Shown one piece after another: positions 45,901 through 57,900 of a stretch of DNA of 64,000 nucleotides. The position numbers were made by a program, and so were the translations under genes. The number at the start of each line of letters is the position of its first letter. The stretch's first letter is position 1. Source of the stretch: Streptomyces sp. 846.5 (GTDB taxonomy: Bacteria > Actinomycetota > Actinomycetes > Streptomycetales > Streptomycetaceae); NCBI RefSeq assembly GCF_004365705.1, contig NZ_SOBN01000002.1:620001-684000 (forward strand), given 5' to 3'. Under the pieces are notes generated by a model, which saw only the letters and a list, made by a program, of their open reading frames with translations, was not told the DNA's origin and did not search any database.

Positions 45901-48900
45901 GGACGCCCCGTCTCCGGCCACGTCATCGGCTCGGTCAGCAGCGACACCGCACCCGACGACCAGTCCACATACGAGGACGGCGCGTCCACGTGCAGCGTCT
46001 GCGGCAGCACCCCGTGCTGCATCGCCAACACCATCTTCATCACACCCGCGACGCCCGAAGCAGCCTGCGAGTGCCCGATGTTGGACTTGATCGAACCGAG
46101 CCACAACGGCTGCTCCGCGGGGCGGTCCTGGCCGTAGGTCGCCAGCAGCGCCTGGGCCTCGATCGGGTCACCCAGCTTCGTACCGGTGCCGTGCGCCTCC
46201 ACCACATCCACATCCGCCGACGCCAGCCCGGCGTTGACGAGCGCCTGACGGATCACCCGCTGCTGCGCGGGTCCGCTCGGGGCGCTCAGGCCGTTGCTCG
46301 CGCCGTCCTGGTTGAGCGCCGTCCCACGGACCAGCGCGAGCACCGGATGACCGTTTCGACGTGCGTCCGACAGGCGCTCGATCAGCAGCAAGCCGGCGCC
46401 CTCGGAGAGCCCCATCCCGTCCGCCGCTTCGGCGAACGCCTTGGAACGGCCGTCCGTCGCGATACCGCCCGTGCGGGCGAAGCCGACGAAGCCGATCGGC
46501 TCCACCATGATCGCGACACCGCCGGCCAGCGCCATCGAGCACTCGCCCGAGCGCAGCGACTGGATCGCCATGTGCAGGGCCACCAGCGACGACGAGCACG
46601 CCGTGTCCACGGTGATCGCCGGACCCTCCAGGCCCAGGGTGTAGGCGATACGGCCGGACAGGACGCTGGTCACGCTTCCGGTGACGATATGCCCCTCGAC
46701 ACCCTCGGGAAGGTTGTCCATGCCGCCGAAGCCCTGGTTGGCTCCGCCGATGAACACCCCGGTACGGGTCCCCCGCACCGCGTCGGCGCGAATGCCGGCC
46801 CGCTCGAAGGCCTCCCAGGACGCCTCCAGCAGGATTCGCTGCTGCGGGTCCATGGCGACGGCCTCGCGCGGCGAGATCCCGAAGAACGCCGGGTCGAAGT
46901 CGGCCGCGTCGTGGACGAATCCGCCCTCGCGGGTGTTGACGGTGCCCTCACGGTCGGTGTCGGGGTGGAACAGCTCGTCGAGGCGCCAGCCCCGGTTGTC
47001 CGGGAAGCCGGAGATCACGTCGCGGCCCTCGGCGATGATCCGCCACAGGTCCTCCGGGGTGCGGATGTCACCGGGGTAGCGGCAACTCATCGCGACGATC
47101 GCGATCGGATCGTCGTCGGCCGCCGCCGCAACCGGCGCCTCTGCCGGACGCGTCGCCACGGCACGCTCGCCGAGCAACTCGTCGCCGAGGTGGTGGGCGA
47201 GGGAGGTGACGGTGGGGTGGTCGAAGATGACCGTGGCGGGCAACCGCAGACCGGTCGCGGTGTTCAGACGGTTGCGCAGCTCCACCGAAGTCAGCGAGTC
47301 AAAGCCCAACTCACGGAAGGCACGCGTCAGTTCGACGGTTCCAGGGTTGCTGTGGCCGAGCGTCGCCGCCACCGTGGCCCGGACCAGGTCCACCAGGGCC
47401 TGGTCCCGCTCGCCGTCGGCCAGGCCGCCGAGCCGGGTGACCAGGGACAGCGCCTCGGTGGCCGGTGCCTTCTGCCTGGCCTGCTCCTCGGTCCGCAGGA
47501 TCTCCGCGACCTGCGGCACCTCACCGAACAGCGGGCGCTTGCGCAGCGCGGCGAAGACGGGGATGAAGCGGTCCCAGTCGATGTCGGCGACCGCGACGAA
47601 GGTCTCGTCGTGGTCGAGGACCTGCTGCATGGCGGCGACGGCGAGCTTGGGGTCCATGAACGGGATTCCGCGCCAGCGCAGTTGCTCCTCGACGATGGCG
47701 AGGGCCATGCCGCCGCCCTCTTCGCTCCAGATGCCCCAGGCGATCGACGTACCCGCGAGGCCGCGGGCCTGCCGGTGCTCCGCGACCGCGTCGGCGTAGG
47801 CGTTGGCGGCGGCGTAAGCGCCGTGGTCCCCGCTGCCCCACAGGCCGGCGACGGAGGAGAAGATGACGAAGGCGTCCAGCCGGTCGTCATCGAAGACGGC
47901 GTCGAGGTTCGCGACGCCGACCATCTTGGCGCGCGCCCCCTCGGCGAACTCGGTGAGGTCGGTGTCGGCCAGCGGAATCAGGATGCCCACGCCGGCGGTG
48001 TGCACGACTGTGCGGATCCTGTCGCCCTGGGACTCGATGCGGGCGACCAGTTCCTGCAGCGCCGCACGGTCGGTGATATCACAGGAGGCGATCGTGACGC
48101 GGGCGCCCAGCTCGGTCAGCTCAGCGGTCAACTCCGCCGCGCCGGGGGCGTCAGAGCCTCTGCGGCTGAGCAGCACCACATGTTCCGTGCCGTTGCGGAC
48201 CAGCCAGCGGGCCGTGTGGGCACCGAGTCCACCGGTTCCGCCGGTCACCAGGGCGGTGTCACGCGAAGTCCAGGTCCGGTCGGCGGTCGCGTCGCCCAAG
48301 GGGGCGCGTACCAGTCGACGCATCATCACTCCGGCGGAGCGGACCGCGATCTGGTCCTCCTCCTGCGCGTCCGCGAGGACCCCGCACAGCCGGGAGAGCG
48401 CGCGGGCGTCCAGCGCCTCGGGCAGGTCGACGAGACCGCCCCAGCGCTCGGGGTGCTCCAGCGCCTCGACGCGGCCCATCCCCCACGTGGCGTTCTGCAG
48501 TGGGTTGCGCATCGGGTCGGAGCTGCCGGTGGTGACGGCGCCGCTGGTGGCCAGCCACAGCGGGGCCCGCATCCCGGTGTCGGCGAGCGCCTGGACGAGA
48601 GCGAGACCGGCGACGACGCCGGTGGGGAGATCCGGACGGGCGGGGTAGGGGGTCTCGTCCAGAGCGAGCAGGGAGAGGATGCCGCTGAACGGCGCCGCAC
48701 CGTGCTCGGCCGCCTCGTCCAGCAGGACGGCGAGACGGGTGCGATCGGCGTCCGCCTCGCCGACGACCAGTGGCAGGACGTGGGCGCCGTGAGCAGCAAG
48801 TCCATCGAGGCAGGCGGTCGCCAGAGCGGACTCGGCCTGGCCGGCGGGCAGCGCCACGACCCAGGTACCGCTCAGGGTCGTGGCGGAGCGGTCCGCCATG

Positions 48901-51881
48901 GGGCGCCAAGTGATGCGGTAGCGCCAGGAGTCGATGGTCGAGGTCGCGCGACGACCGCGACGCCAGGCGGAGAGCGCGGGCAGTGTGCTGCCGCCGAAGG
49001 TCTCCGAGCTGTCGGCGTCGAGGTGGAGGGTCGTGGTGAGGGCTTCGAGGTCCTCGCGTTCGACGGCGTCCCAGAAGGCGACATCGGTCGGGTCCTCGGC
49101 CGCCGCGGCGGACTCCGCCCTCGGCGCCTCCAGCCAGTAGCGCTCGCGTTGGAAGGCGTAGGTCGGCAGGTCCACCGACTCGCCCTTGCCCAGCAGCGCA
49201 GCCCAGTCCACGGCCACCCCGCGCACATGCAACTCCGCCAGGGAGGTCAGGAACCGGGCCACGCCCCCCTCGTCGCGGCGCAGTGTGCCACCGACCACCA
49301 CGTCACCGGCAGCCTCAAGGGTCTCCTGCACCGCAACCGTCAGCACCGGATGCGAACTGACCTCCACGAACACCCCATGCCCCTCGGCATGCAGGGCCCG
49401 CACCGCCTCCTCGAACCGCACCCGCTGCCGCAGATTCCGGTACCAGTAACCCCCATCCAACGACGCGGTGTCCACCAACCCCGCCTGAACGGTGGAGAAG
49501 AACGGCACCGACCCCGACACCGGCACCACCCCGGCCAGCGCCCGCCCCAACTCCCCCTCGATCTCCTCCACATGCACCGTGTGCGAGGCGTAGTCCACCG
49601 GCACCCGACGCACCCGCACCCCCTGCGCCTCCCCCCACGCCACAAACTCGTCCAACGCATCCCCGTCCCCCGCCACCACCACCGAACCAGGACCATTCAC
49701 CGCCGCAACCGACACCCGACCCCCCCAACGACCCAGCACTTCCTCCACCCGCTCCAGGGACATGGCCACCCACACCATCCCGCCCCGACCCGCAATCGCC
49801 CGAATCGCCCGCGACCGCAACGCCACCACCCGCGCACCATCCACCAACGACAACCCACCAGCCACAACCGCCGCCGCAATCTCCCCCTGCGAATGACCCA
49901 CCACCACAGCAGGCCGAACACCCACCGAACCCCACAACGCCGCCAACGACACCATCACCGCCCACGACACCGGCTGCACCACATCCACCCGCCCCAACGC
50001 CACCTCATCATCCAACACATCCAACAGCGACCACTCCACAAACGGCGCCAACGCCGCCGCACACTCCTCCATCCACCCACGAAACACCGAAGAGGACCCC
50101 AACAACTCCCGACCCATCCCCACCCACTGCGCACCCTGACCCGGAAAGACGAACACCACACCGTCACCGGCACCCTCAGCCACGCTCCCGCTCACCACGC
50201 CCGACTCAGGCCTTTCGGCCGCCACGGCGCTCAGACCCCGCAGCAGCGACCCACGGTCCGACCCCAGCACCACCGCCCGATGCTCAAACAACGCCCGGGT
50301 GTCCACCAACGACCAGGCCACCCGCGCCGGCTCCAACTCCGGACACGACTCCACACGCGCCCGCAACCGCTCCGCCTGCTCCCGCAACGCCCCCGCACTA
50401 CGCCCCGACACCACCCACGGCAGCAACTCGCTCTCCACCGAACTCGCCACCGGCTGTTCAGCGACCGGGGCATCGTCCGACTCGACGTCCTCGACCTGCG
50501 GCGCCTGCTCCAGCACCGCATGCGCATTGGTGCCGCTGCCGCCGAACGACGAGACTGCTGCCCGGCGCGGACGCCCCGTCTCCGGCCACGCCTGTTCCTC
50601 GGTCAGCAGCGACACCGCACCCGAGGACCAGTCCACATGCGGCGTCGGCTCATCCACATGCAACGTACGAGGCAACACCCCGTGCTGCATCGCCAACACC
50701 ATCTTGATCACACCCGACACACCCGACGCCGCCTGCGTATGACCCACATTCGACTTCAACGACCCCAACCACAACGGCCGCCCCACCGACCGACCCTGAC
50801 CATACGTCGCCAGCAACGCCTGCGCCTCGATCGGATCACCCAACCTCGTCCCCGTACCATGCGCCTCCACCACGTCCACCAACTCAGGCGTCAACCGCGC
50901 ATTCGCCAACGCCTGCCGAATCACCCGCTCCTGCGCCGGACCATTCGGCGCCGTCAACCCATTACTCGCACCATCCTGATTGACCGCCGTCCCACGAACC
51001 ACCGCCAGCACCGGATGCCCGTTCCGCCGCGCATCCGACAACCGCTCCAACAACAACACCCCCACACCCTCACCCCAACCCGTACCATCCGCACCCGCCG
51101 CAAACGGCTTACAACGCCCATCAGCAGCCAACCCCCGCTGCCGACTGAACTCCACGAAGTTACGTGGGCTGGCCATCACCGTGGCACCGGCGGCCAGCGC
51201 CATCGTGCACTCGTCGCGGCGCAGCGACTGCACCGCGAGGTGCAGAGCCACCAGCGACGACGAGCACATCGTGTCGATGGTGACGGCCGGCCCCTCAAAA
51301 CCCAGCGTGTAGGAGAGGCGCCCGGACAGGACCGCACCCGAACCACCGGTCAGCAGATGCCCCTCGACGCCGTCCGGCGCCGACTCCACCGCAGCTCCGT
51401 AGCCCTGGTTGCTGCTGCCCACGAACACGCCCGCCTGTGCGCCACGCAGCCGCGCCGGGTCGATGCCGGCCCGCTCCAGCGCCTCCCACGAGGTCTCCAG
51501 CAGCAGCCGCTGCTGCGGATCCATCGCCACCGCCTCGCGCGGCGAGATCCCGAAGAACGCCGGGTCGAACTGGTCGGCGTCGTAGATGAACGCGCCCTCG
51601 CGGGTGTAGGTGGTGCCGAGGTGCTCCGGATCCGCGTCGTAGAGCTTCTCGACGTCCCAGCCGCGGTTGACCGGCAGCCCCGAGACCGTGTCGACGCCCT
51701 CCGAGAGCATGGTCCACAACTCGTCGGGCGTACGGACGCCGCCGGGGAAGCGGCAGCTCATCGAGACGATGGCGATCGGTTCAAGCTGCCGGGCCTCCAC
51801 GTCCTGGAGACGCCGGCGGGTCTGCTGCAGATCCGCCGTGACGAGCTTGAGGTAATCGCGGAGCTTGTCCTCGTTAGCCAT
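36948..51881 (-). CDS. Modular type I PKS (PKS-B), modules 3-5
   Basis: A 4977-residue three-module PKS. N-terminal docking helix [18 protein letters not shown] (1-33), then KS-AT-KR-ACP (module 3), KS-AT-KR-ACP (module 4), KS-AT-DH-KR-ACP (module 5), and a C-terminal docking region (about 4895-4977) ending with [20 protein letters not shown] 51881 is fixed by the docking motif; a GGGA lies about 13 nt upstream. It follows PKS-A by 60 bp in the same direction. The AT switch from methylmalonyl (modules 3, 4) to malonyl (module 5) falls inside this protein, so C-methyl branching is confined to the starter end of the chain. Module 3 has an unusual KS active site. Large parts of modules 3 and 4 are nearly identical in DNA to modules 1 and 2. 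Confidence 0.97.
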   Translation of the reverse strand: MANEDKLRDYLKLVTADLQQTRRRLQDVEARQLEPIAIVSMSCRFPGGVRTPDELWTMLSEGVDTVSGLPVNRGWDVEKLYDADPEHLGTTYTREGAFIYDADQFDPAFFGISPREAVAMDPQQRLLLETSWEALERAGIDPARLRGAQAGVFVGSSNQGYGAAVESAPDGVEGHLLTGGSGAVLSGRLSYTLGFEGPAVTIDTMCSSSLVALHLAVQSLRRDECTMALAAGATVMASPRNFVEFSRQRGLAADGRCKPFAAGADGTGWGEGVGVLLLERLSDARRNGHPVLAVVRGTAVNQDGASNGLTAPNGPAQERVIRQALANARLTPELVDVVEAHGTGTRLGDPIEAQALLATYGQGRSVGRPLWLGSLKSNVGHTQAASGVSGVIKMVLAMQHGVLPRTLHVDEPTPHVDWSSGAVSLLTEEQAWPETGRPRRAAVSSFGGSGTNAHAVLEQAPQVEDVESDDAPVAEQPVASSVESELLPWVVSGRSAGALREQAERLRARVESCPELEPARVAWSLVDTRALFEHRAVVLGSDRGSLLRGLSAVAAERPESGVVSGSVAEGAGDGVVFVFPGQGAQWVGMGRELLGSSSVFRGWMEECAAALAPFVEWSLLDVLDDEVALGRVDVVQPVSWAVMVSLAALWGSVGVRPAVVVGHSQGEIAAAVVAGGLSLVDGARVVALRSRAIRAIAGRGGMVWVAMSLERVEEVLGRWGGRVSVAAVNGPGSVVVAGDGDALDEFVAWGEAQGVRVRRVPVDYASHTVHVEEIEGELGRALAGVVPVSGSVPFFSTVQAGLVDTASLDGGYWYRNLRQRVRFEEAVRALHAEGHGVFVEVSSHPVLTVAVQETLEAAGDVVVGGTLRRDEGGVARFLTSLAELHVRGVAVDWAALLGKGESVDLPTYAFQRERYWLEAPRAESAAAAEDPTDVAFWDAVEREDLEALTTTLHLDADSSETFGGSTLPALSAWRRGRRATSTIDSWRYRITWRPMADRSATTLSGTWVVALPAGQAESALATACLDGLAAHGAHVLPLVVGEADADRTRLAVLLDEAAEHGAAPFSGILSLLALDETPYPARPDLPTGVVAGLALVQALADTGMRAPLWLATSGAVTTGSSDPMRNPLQNATWGMGRVEALEHPERWGGLVDLPEALDARALSRLCGVLADAQEEDQIAVRSAGVMMRRLVRAPLGDATADRTWTSRDTALVTGGTGGLGAHTARWLVRNGTEHVVLLSRRGSDAPGAAELTAELTELGARVTIASCDITDRAALQELVARIESQGDRIRTVVHTAGVGILIPLADTDLTEFAEGARAKMVGVANLDAVFDDDRLDAFVIFSSVAGLWGSGDHGAYAAANAYADAVAEHRQARGLAGTSIAWGIWSEEGGGMALAIVEEQLRWRGIPFMDPKLAVAAMQQVLDHDETFVAVADIDWDRFIPVFAALRKRPLFGEVPQVAEILRTEEQARQKAPATEALSLVTRLGGLADGERDQALVDLVRATVAATLGHSNPGTVELTRAFRELGFDSLTSVELRNRLNTATGLRLPATVIFDHPTVTSLAHHLGDELLGERAVATRPAEAPVAAAADDDPIAIVAMSCRYPGDIRTPEDLWRIIAEGRDVISGFPDNRGWRLDELFHPDTDREGTVNTREGGFVHDAADFDPAFFGISPREAVAMDPQQRILLEASWEAFERAGIRADAVRGTRTGVFIGGANQGFGGMDNLPEGVEGHIVTGSVTSVLSGRIAYTLGLEGPAITVDTACSSSLVALHMAIQSLRSGECSMALAGGVAIMVEPIGFVGFARTGGIATDGRSKAFAEAADGMGLSEGAGLLLIERLSDARRNGHPVLALVRGTALNQDGASNGLSAPSGPAQQRVIRQALVNAGLASADVDVVEAHGTGTKLGDPIEAQALLATYGQDRPAEQPLWLGSIKSNIGHSQAASGVAGVMKMVLAMQHGVLPQTLHVDAPSSYVDWSSGAVSLLTEPMTWPETGRPRRAGVSSFGVSGTNAHVVLEQAPELVELSAVAEGDGVLGSSVVPWVVSGRTPGALREQAERLRAHVESQAELEPARVAWSLVDTRASFEHRAVVLGSDRESLLKGLESLGAGEVAPGVVRGVADTAGGVVFVFPGQGAQWVGMGRELLESSSVFRGRMEECAAALEPFVDWALLDVLDDEVALGRVDVVQPVSWAVMVSLAALWGAAGVAPSVVVGHSQGEIAAAVVSGGLSLADGARVVALRSQAIRAIAGRGGMVWVGLGLDRVEQTLARWEGRISVAAVNGPGSVVVAGDGDALDEFVAWGEAQEIRVRRVPVDYASHTLHVEEIQAELARVLAEVAPVSGSVPFFSTVQAELVDTATLDGGYWYRNLRQRVRFEEAVRALHAEGHGVFVEISSHPVLTVAVQETLEAADDVVVGGTLRRDEGGAARFLTSLAELHVRGVAVDWDAVFGAGGSRPVGLPTYAFQRERYWLERTGDGSVSHHALNPQNEFDARFWDAVEREDLEALTETLQLDRQESLGELIPTLANWRRGQLARSAVDDWRYTVSWKPVSGSTSSTSLAGTWLLAVPHGHTHSGTVAETAQALAARGADVVTVELGAATGDRGAIAELLTAGLQSPDSVSGVLSLLALDESPHSVDGAVPTGLALNVALLQGLGDAAVTAPLWIGTRGAVSTGRSDRLTGPVQALAWGFGRIAALEYPQRWGGLLDLPETLDTRAASRLAAALSGSTGEDQIALRGSGLFARRLVRATPATTSAQPWTPQGTVLITGGTGGVGAQVARWLARNGADHLLLAGRRGSDTPGAAELEAELTALGARVTVAACDVADREALARLLAEVPETEPLSAVVHAAAVLDDGVLDSLTPERGETVLRPKVAAAQHLHELTRDLDLSAFVLFSSLAGTLGGPGQGSYAAANAFLDALAQQRRADGLPATSVAWGAWGGGGLASGDTGERLARGGMPPMDPELALTALQQAIDAQDAFLAVADVRWTEHARGYTAGGIDRALVDLPEVRATQAVTVGDTVGAPAAGGFAQGLAGLSAEEQDHTILDLVRSQAAAVLGYAGADAVDENRAFRDLGFDSLTSVELRNRLSEATGLRLPVTLVFDHPTATAMARMLRAELLGTQAAAPAPAAPVGDPFAAQHDRVAIVAMSCRLPGGVSTPEELWQLLSEGRDAVAALPGDRGWDIEGRYDPDPDKPGTFYARGGGFLYEADRFDPEFFGMSPREALAVDPQQRLLLEASWEAFERAGIDPATVRGTQAGVFIGSNYHDYGSRLQQAPEGFEGFLATGSAGSVASGRIAYTFGLEGPAVTMDTACSSSLVALHMAAQALRSGECSMALAGGVTVISSLDTFIEFSRQRALSADGRCKAFSADADGAGWAEGVGMLLLERLSDARRNGHPVLAVLAGSAVNQDGASNGLTAPSGPAQQRVIRQALASAGLSPSDVDAVEAHGTGTRMGDPIEAQALLATYGQNRPQERPLLLGALKSNIGHTQAASGVAGVIKMVLALGHGELPRTLHAEQPSTEIDWSDGSVALLGESTPWPETGRPRRAAVSAFGISGTNAHVILEQVPAQVPAAEVEQSAPQPVGTDLVPWVLSGRTDEALRQQAARLAGHLGRRPDDTAADIGYSLATGRAVFEHRAALVGADRAELLAALTALAEDRNAPGLLRGNGRRRSRTAFLFSGQGSQRPEMGRELYEAFPVFADALDMVCAQLDAQLERPLRDVMFAPAGTPEAELLNRTAWAQAGLFAIEVALFRLLESWGLRPDALLGHSIGELAAAHVAGVLSLPDACRLVGARGRLMQALPTGGAMLSIEASEQEVAESLLPHGDAAVALAAVNGPTSVVVSGDESVVEQLAEFWRAAGRRTKRLRVSHAFHSPHMDAMLDDFEQVARGLAFAPPRIPVVSDVTGRPAAPGELEAPEYWVRHVREAVRFADGVRALEADGITAFVELGPDGVLTAMAQDCLEQPEGVVLTPLLRRDRAEADALTTAVAALHVHGTGPDWQAFLAGRSARRVDLPTYAFQRRRYWLDATSGAVDFASAGLAASDHPLLSAATPLAGQDGFLLTGRLSLKSLPWLGDHVVSGVALFPGTSFLELALLAADRVDCGAVEELTLEAPLLLPEHSAVQLQVTVGAPDAAGARALAVHSRPEGADAETGVWTRHAVGVLVPEAAPAAFQLTEWPPAGAESVPVDDLYERFAANGFAYGPTFQGLTAAWRLGEDVYAEVNLPEEAQADAVQYGLHPALLDGALHTVGLADSSSTGAGLLPFSWSGARLHAPGAGALRVRLAPAGEHAFTVQVADPVGQPVATVDTLTLRPVPVDHLKEAQAALSTTAGSLYRVDWTAAPAADGQHPVGSWVVLDPDQAPAATLRATGARVGQHSDLAALAAAVAAGAPLPDAVLAHVRGGERGLSVGADVAADLRTATDHALDLVRGWLDTPEFHASRLILTTRRAMVAADGDTSPDLAAAAVWGLVRAAQSENPDRFVLIDLDDQPDSYRALPAAAAHGEPQLAVRAGELRVPRLARASAVPDAGSGALLDPDGTVLITGGTGALGSLLARHLVTRHGAKHLLLTSRSGDAAPGAAELRAELTGLGAAVTIASCDTADRGALVRLLAHIPAEHPLTAVMHTAGILDDGVVDALTPERLDRVLRPKVDTALHLHELTQDLDLAAFVLYSSLAGTFGGVGQANYAAANAGLDALAQHRRAQGLAAHSLVWGLWEQRSTMTGKLDEADLLRMARGGVTPMPSADALALFDAAVADGGAVLVPAHLALAALRSPTGEVPALLRGLVRAPAARRRAAAVPAAAAAVSSDRLSLSGLSREEQDAVLLEAVRKQAAAVLGHADAYAVDPERGFLEMGFDSLTAVELRNRLNAATGLRLPATLLFDYPTPLAMARHLRAETAPGAAATLAPALAELDRLEAAFAEVVADENSRSTLATRLQRLLALLEPEQVVAEGEAAVEDRLDSASDDDLFDFIDSEFGSA
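37200..42480 (-). other. Module 5 (PKS-B): KS-AT(malonyl)-DH-KR(B1)-ACP
   Basis: KS Cys3309. AT Ser3766 in GHSIGE, with HAFH: malonyl. DH His4074 in [10 protein letters not shown] and Asp4241 in LLDGALH, both canonical. No ER lies between DH and [12 protein letters not shown] near 4540, ILDDGV, Tyr4684 in ANYAAANA: B1. ACP Ser4855 in GFDSL. B-type KR followed by an active DH predicts a trans double bond. Confidence 0.93.
42550..47118 (-). other. Module 4 (PKS-B): KS-AT(methylmalonyl)-KR(B1)-ACP
   Basis: KS Cys1762 in DTACSSS; the region after it differs from the other modules ([15 protein letters not shown] and [10 protein letters not shown]). AT Ser2212 in GHSQGE, with YASH: methylmalonyl. 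[10 protein letters not shown] near 2761, VLDDGV (LDD), no Trp, Tyr2905 in GSYAAANA: B1. ACP Ser3074 in GFDSL. Expected: hydroxyl of opposite configuration to modules 1-3, with methyl not epimerised. Confidence 0.92.
44780..45320 (-). repeat. AT block shared by modules 4 and 2 (partner about 54490-55010)
   Basis: About 0.55 kb of the methylmalonyl AT is close to identical between module 4 (PKS-B) and module 2 (PKS-A), differing from the version shared by the loader, module 1 and module 3. Confidence 0.75.
47160..51782 (-). other. Module 3 (PKS-B): KS-AT(methylmalonyl)-KR(A2)-ACP
   Basis: KS Cys206 lies in DTMCSSS, with Met205 in place of the usual Ala. AT Ser664 in GHSQGE with a YASH motif: methylmalonyl. 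[10 protein letters not shown] near 1211, no LDD, Trp in SSVAGLWG, His1353 three residues before Tyr1356 (HGAYAAANA): A2 fingerprint, with catalytic Lys, Ser and Tyr all present. ACP Ser1529 in GFDSL. Expected: hydroxyl beside an epimerised methyl. Confidence 0.92.
49017..51157 (-). repeat. Near-identical 2.1 kb block in module 3 (partner of 58722-60837)
   Basis: Matches module 1 of PKS-A across gene boundaries. The part at about 49147-50161 is also shared with the loading AT (61862-62875), so one AT sequence exists in three near-identical copies. Confidence 0.9.
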
Positions 51882-51941
51882 GAAACGTCATCAGTCCCTT
51901 GAGCGAGCCCGAAGGCGATGGGAGAGCAGCCGGACGGGCTG

Positions 51942-54900
51942 TCAGGAAAGGCCGAGCTCTTTTTCGATCAGGTCGAACATCTCGTCGTCGGAGGCGGAGT
52001 CGAAGCCGCCGACCTCCGTGTCGGCGACGCCAGCCGTCTCCACCGGGGCGTCGTTGAGCCGCCACAGCAGCGCCTGCAGCCGCGTCGCGATCCTGGTGCG
52101 GGTCTCGTCCCCGGAGTCCAGGGTGGCGACCAGGGCCTCCAACTCGTCCAGCTGGCTCAGCTCGGTGCCGAGGTCCTGCACCGGAGCGATCTCGGTGAGC
52201 AGTCGCCTGCTCAGCGCGAGGGGGGTGGGGAAGTCGAAGACCAGGGTGGCCGGCAGGCTCAGACCGGTCGCGGTGCGCAGTCGGTTGCGCAGTTCGACTG
52301 CGGTGAGGGAGTCGAAGCCGAGGTCCCGGAAGGCCTGCTCGCTGCTGACCGCGCCCGGCCCCGAATGGCCGAGCACCGCTGCCGCCTGGGTTCGGACCAG
52401 TTGCAGCAGCGTGCGCTCCTGTTCGGCCCGGCCCAGTGCGGTGAGCCGACGTGCGAACTGCACGCCCTCGTCCTCCTGCTCCGAATTCGCTGTCCGCTGC
52501 TGCTGTGCGGTGGCGGCAACGGCGGCTCGGCGGACCTCCGGGATCTCGTCGAAGAGATGGCGGGGACGAGCGGCCGTGTAGACGGCGGTGAAGCGTTCCC
52601 AGACGATGTCAGCGACCACCAGGCAGGTGTCGTCGTGGTCCAGGGCCTGCTGGAAGGCGGTGACGGCCAACTCCGGGTCCATCGTGGGGACCCCGTACCG
52701 CTGCAGCCGGTCGCTCTCGGATTCGTCGACCATGCCGCCGCCGCCCCAGGCGCCCCAGGCTATGGAAGTGGTGGGCAGGCCACGGCCGCGGCGCTGCTCG
52801 GCGAAGGCGTCGAGGTAGGCGTTGGCCGCGCCGTAGGCGGCGTGGCCGCCGTCGCCCCAGACACCGGCGCCGGAGGAGAAGAGCACGAAGGCGTCGAGCG
52901 GCTGGTCCCCGAGCAGCGCGTCGAGGTTGAGCGCCCCGGCGATCTTCGCTCGGACGATGCCCTCGACCTCGTCCAGATCGCTCTCCGTCAGGCTGAACGC
53001 GTCCGGGGTGGACCCGGCCGCGTGGACCACCGCGGTGAGCGGTGTGCTCTCCTGGATCTCCTCCAGCAGCTCGGCCAAGGCGTCGCGGTCAGCGATGTCG
53101 CACGCGGCGACGGTGACGGCGGCGCCGAGCGCGGTCAGCTCGGTCTCCAACTCCTCGGCGCCGGGCGCGTTCTGACCCTTGCGGCTGACGAGCACCAGCC
53201 GCTCGGTGCCGTTTCCGGCCAGCCTGCGGGCGACGTGCGCACCCAGCGCGCCGGTGCCGCCGGTGATCAGGACGGTCCCGCCGAGCCGGACCGGCCGCTG
53301 CGGCACCGCGTCCTCGACGGGCTTGCGGACGAGCCGTCGGACGTGCAACCCAGTGGAGCGCACGGCGATCTGATCCTCCTCGCCGAGCCCGGTGAGGGCG
53401 CTGACGAACCGGTCCAGTGCCGCGCGGTCCGGGTTCTCCGCAAGATCGATCAGACCACCCCACTGCCTGGGGTGATCGAGTCCGAACACCCGGCCGAGGC
53501 CCCACACGGCGGCCTGCTCCGGATCGACGGTTCCGTCTCCCTTCCCGGTGAGGGACACGGCCCCACCGGTCACATTCCACAGCGGCGCCTGCACACCCGC
53601 GCCGTCCAAAGCCTGCATGAGCAGCAACGTGCCGGTCAGGCTGCAGGACAGGGTGGGACGGAGCAGCGGACGGCCGCTCGCCAGGGGGAGCAGCGACAGC
53701 ACCCCACCTGTCTCCGGTTGAGTATCGATCGCGACCCGCAGCCGGTCGACGAGCGTCTCGCGGTCCTCGAGGGTGGCGTCGAAGCCGACGGTCACGACGC
53801 TGGTCGCGCGGGCCTCCAGTTCCGCTGTGACGGCGCGCACTCGGGCGTCGTCCGTGGCGGCTGCGCCGTCCGGGACGACGAGGATCCAGTGCGCCGGGAG
53901 CTCGGGGGCCGTCTCCGGATCGGGGATCGCCGTCCAGGAGACGCCGTAGCGCCAGGAGTCGAGTGTGGAACGCTCCTGGTGGCGGCGGCGCCACGCGGAG
54001 AGTACCGGCAGTGCGATGTGGACGGCGTCGAGTGCGGCCTGCGCGTCGCCCTCGGCATCGAGGCAGTCGGTGAGGGCTTCGAGGTCCTCGTGTTCGACGG
54101 CTTCCCAGAAGCGGGCGTCGACCGTGTCGACGGGCTGCTCCTGGTACTGCTGGAGCTCGGCGGCGGGTAGGTCGAGCCAGTGGCGCCGGTCCTGGAAGGC
54201 GTAGGTCGGCAGGTCCACCGCACTGGTGTCCCCGGCCCCGAAGACCGCCTCCCAGTCGACCGCCACCCCGCGCACCTGCAGCTCGGCCAACGAGAGGAGG
54301 AACCGCTCCGCGCCGCCCTCGTCACGCCGCAACGTGCCACCGACGACCACGGTGTCCCCGGTCACCTCCTCGACGGTGTCCTGGACCGCCACAGTGAGCA
54401 CGGGATGCGCGCTGACCTCCACGAACGCCCCGTACCCCTGGCCTGCCAGGGCGCGGACCGCGTCCTCGAAGCGCACCCGCTGCCGCAGGTTGCGGTACCA
54501 GTAGCCGCCGTCCAGGGTCGCAGTGTCGACCAACTCCGCCTGGACGGTGGAGAAGAACGGCACCGAGCCGGACACCGGCGCGACCTCCGCCAGCACCCGC
54601 GCCAACTCCGCCTGGATCTCCTCCACATGGGCGGAGTGCGAGGCGTAGTCCACTGGGACTCGCCGCACCCGCACCTCCTCCGCCTCACCCCACGCCACGA
54701 ACCCGTCCAGCGCGTCACCGTCCCCGGCCACCACCACGGAACCCGGACCGTTCACCGCCGCCACCGAGATCCGGCCCTCCCAGCGGGCGAGCGTCTGCTC
54801 CACCCGGTCCAGGCTCAATCCGACCCAGACCATCCCGCCGCGACCCGCGATCGCCCGGATCGCCTGCGACCGCAGCGCCACCACGCGCGCACCGTCCGCC

Positions 54901-57900
54901 AGGGACAACCCGCCCGAAACCACTGCCGCCGCGATCTCCCCCTGCGAATGCCCCACCACGACCGACGGCGCCACCCCGGCGGCGCTCCACAGCGCCGCCA
55001 ACGACACCATCACCGCCCAGGACGCCGGCTGCACCACATCCACCCGATCGAACCCGGGGGCCCCGTCCACACCGCGCACCACATCGAGCAGCGACCAGTC
55101 GACGAACGGCCGCAACGCCGCCGCGCACTCCTCCATCCGCTCCCGGAAGGCCACGGAGGACTCCAGCAACTCCCGGCCCATCCCGGCCCACTGCGCACCC
55201 TGACCCGGGAAGACGAACACCACACCGCCCGCAGCCCCCGCCACACCACGCACCACACCGGGCGCCTCCTCGCCGGCTCCCAGCGACTCCAACCCCATCA
55301 CCAACGACTCACGATCCGACCCCAACACCACCCCCCGATGCTCAAACAACGCCCGCGACCCCACCAACGACCGGGCCACCCCCGCCGGCTCCAACTCCGG
55401 ACGCGACTCCAGATGCGCCCGCAACCGCACCGCCTGCTCCCGCAACGCCCCCGGCGTCCGACCCGACACCACCCACGGCACCACCGACGACCCCACCACG
55501 CCGTCACCCTCAGCAACAGCGGACAACTCAACCAACTCCGGCGCCTGCTCCAGCACCACATGCGCGTTCGTCCCGCTGATCCCGAACGCGGAGACTCCAG
55601 CCCGGCGCGGACGGCCGGTCTCCGGCCACTCCACCGACTCGGTCAGCAGCGACACCGCACCCGACGACCAGTCCACATGCGAGGACGGCGCGTCCACATG
55701 CAGCGTTCGGGGCAGCAGACCATGCTGCATGGCCTGCACCATCTTGATCACGCCCGCCATACCGGCGGCGGTCTGAGTGTGGCCGATGTTGGACTTGAGC
55801 GAGCCGATCAGCAACGGCTGCTCCGCGGGGCGGTCCTGGCCATAGGTCGCCAGCAGGGCCTGGGCCTCGATCGGGTCACCCAGCTTCGTACCGGTGCCGT
55901 GCGCCTCCACCACGTCCACCAGCTCAGGCGTCAACCGCGCATTCGCCAACGCCTGCCGAATCACCCGCTCCTGCGCCGGACCATTCGGCGCCGTCAACCC
56001 ATTACTCGCACCATCCTGATTGATCGCCGTCCCACGAACCACCGCCAGCACCGGATGCCCATTCCGCCGCGCATCCGACAACCGCTCCAGCAACAGCACC
56101 CCCACACCCTCGGCGAGCGCGAAACCGTCCGCCGCCTCAGCGAAGGGCTTGCACCGGCCGTCGGTCGCCAGACCGCGCTGGCGGCTGAAGCCGACGAAGG
56201 GTGCCGGATCGGCCATCACCATCGCGGCTCCGGCCAGGGCCAGCGAGCACTCGCCCGACCGCAGCGAGTTCACGGCCAGGTGCATGGCGACCAGCGAGGA
56301 CGAGCACGCGGTGTCCACCGTCATGGCCGGCCCCTCCAGTCCGAGCAGGTAGGAGACCCGTCCCGATGCGACCGCCGGAGAGCCGCCGGTCACGAGGTAT
56401 CCCTCGGTTCCGTCAGTGGAGCGGCGCAGGAGTTCCCCGTAGTTCTGGTCGGTCACGCCGACGAAGACCCCGGTCCCGCTGCCCCGCAGCGTCAACGGAT
56501 CGATGCCGCCGCGCTCCACCGCTTCCCAGGAGGTCGACAGCAGCAGCCGCTGCTGCGGGTCCATCGCTGCCGCCTCACGCGGCGAGATCCCGAAGAACGC
56601 CGGGTCGAACTGGTCGGCGTCGTGCAGGAACCCGCCCTCGCGGACGTAGCTGGTGCCGGGGTTGTCGGCGTCGGGGTTGAACAGTCCGGTGACGTCCCAG
56701 CCCCGGTCGACGGGGAAGCCCGAGATGACGTCCGCTCCGGATTCAACGGTCCGCCAGAGGTCCTCGGCGGTGCGGATGCCTCCGGGATAGCGGCAGGCCA
56801 TCGCCACGATCGCGATCGGGTCGTCGTCATACCCGTGCACTACTCCCACGGGTGCGGCGGCGACCGGAGCAGAGGCCGTAGGACCGAGAGCGAGTACGCG
56901 CAGCTGCTTGGCCAGCGCATTCGAGGTGGGATGGTCGAACACGATGGTGGTGGGCAGCCGCAGGCCGGTGGCGGTGCCGAGTCGGTTGCGCAGTTCGACG
57001 GCACTGACGGAGTCGAAGCCGAGGTCCTTGAAGGCACGCGTCGGGTCCATGGCCTCGGGCGAGGAGTGACCGAGCACGGTCGCCGCCTGCCTGCGAACCA
57101 GGTCCCAGAGGAAACGCTCCTGCTCGGCCTCGGTCAGGCCCGCGAGCTGCTCGGTGAGAAGCGAGTCGGCGCCCGGCCGCTCAACGGTACCGATGCCGCC
57201 TCCGTCGTCGGCGGGGGCCGCCTCGACGGACTCCAGGTGCGCGATGAGCGGACTCGGCCGCGACGCGGTGAAGACCGGGACGAAGGTGTCCCAGTCGACG
57301 TCGGCCACCGCCACGAACGTCTCGTCGCGGTCGAGCGCGGCCTGCAGGGCCTCCAGGGCCGTGTCGGGATCGATGACGGGAATGCCCCGACGCCGCAGCG
57401 GGTCCTGCAGCTCGTCCCCGATCATGCCGCCACCGCCCCAGGGACCCCAGGCCAGCGACAGGACGGGCAACCCACGGGCGCGCTGGAACTGGGCGAAGGC
57501 GTCGAGGGAAGCATTGGCCGCCGCGTAGGCGGCATGGTCGCCGACGCCCCAGACACCCGAGATGGACGAGAAGAGGATGAGCGAGTCGAGCTCCGCCGGG
57601 TCGAGTACCTCGGCGAGGTTCCAGGCCCCGACGACCTTGCCGACCGCGACGTCCGCGAAGTCGGCGACGGTCGCCTCGGCGATAGCCCCTAGTCCGCTGA
57701 TGCCGGCCGCGTGGACGACGGTCCGCGGTGTGCGGCCCTCGTCGGTCAGTCTCCGTACGAGCGCTGCCAGTTGCTCACGGTCGGCGGCGTCGCAGGCGGC
57801 GACGGTCACCCGGGTGCCGGCTTCGACCAACTCGGCTTCCAATTCGGCGATCCCGGCTGCGGCCGTACCGCTGCGGCTGGTGAGCACCACATCCTGCGCC

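Noticed and set aside
47160..49060. Module 3 KR considered as a redox-inactive, epimerase-only KR, as in module 3 of erythromycin and pikromycin synthases
   Set aside because: NADPH motif, Lys, Ser, Tyr and Asn are all present here, so an active A2 KR is the better reading.
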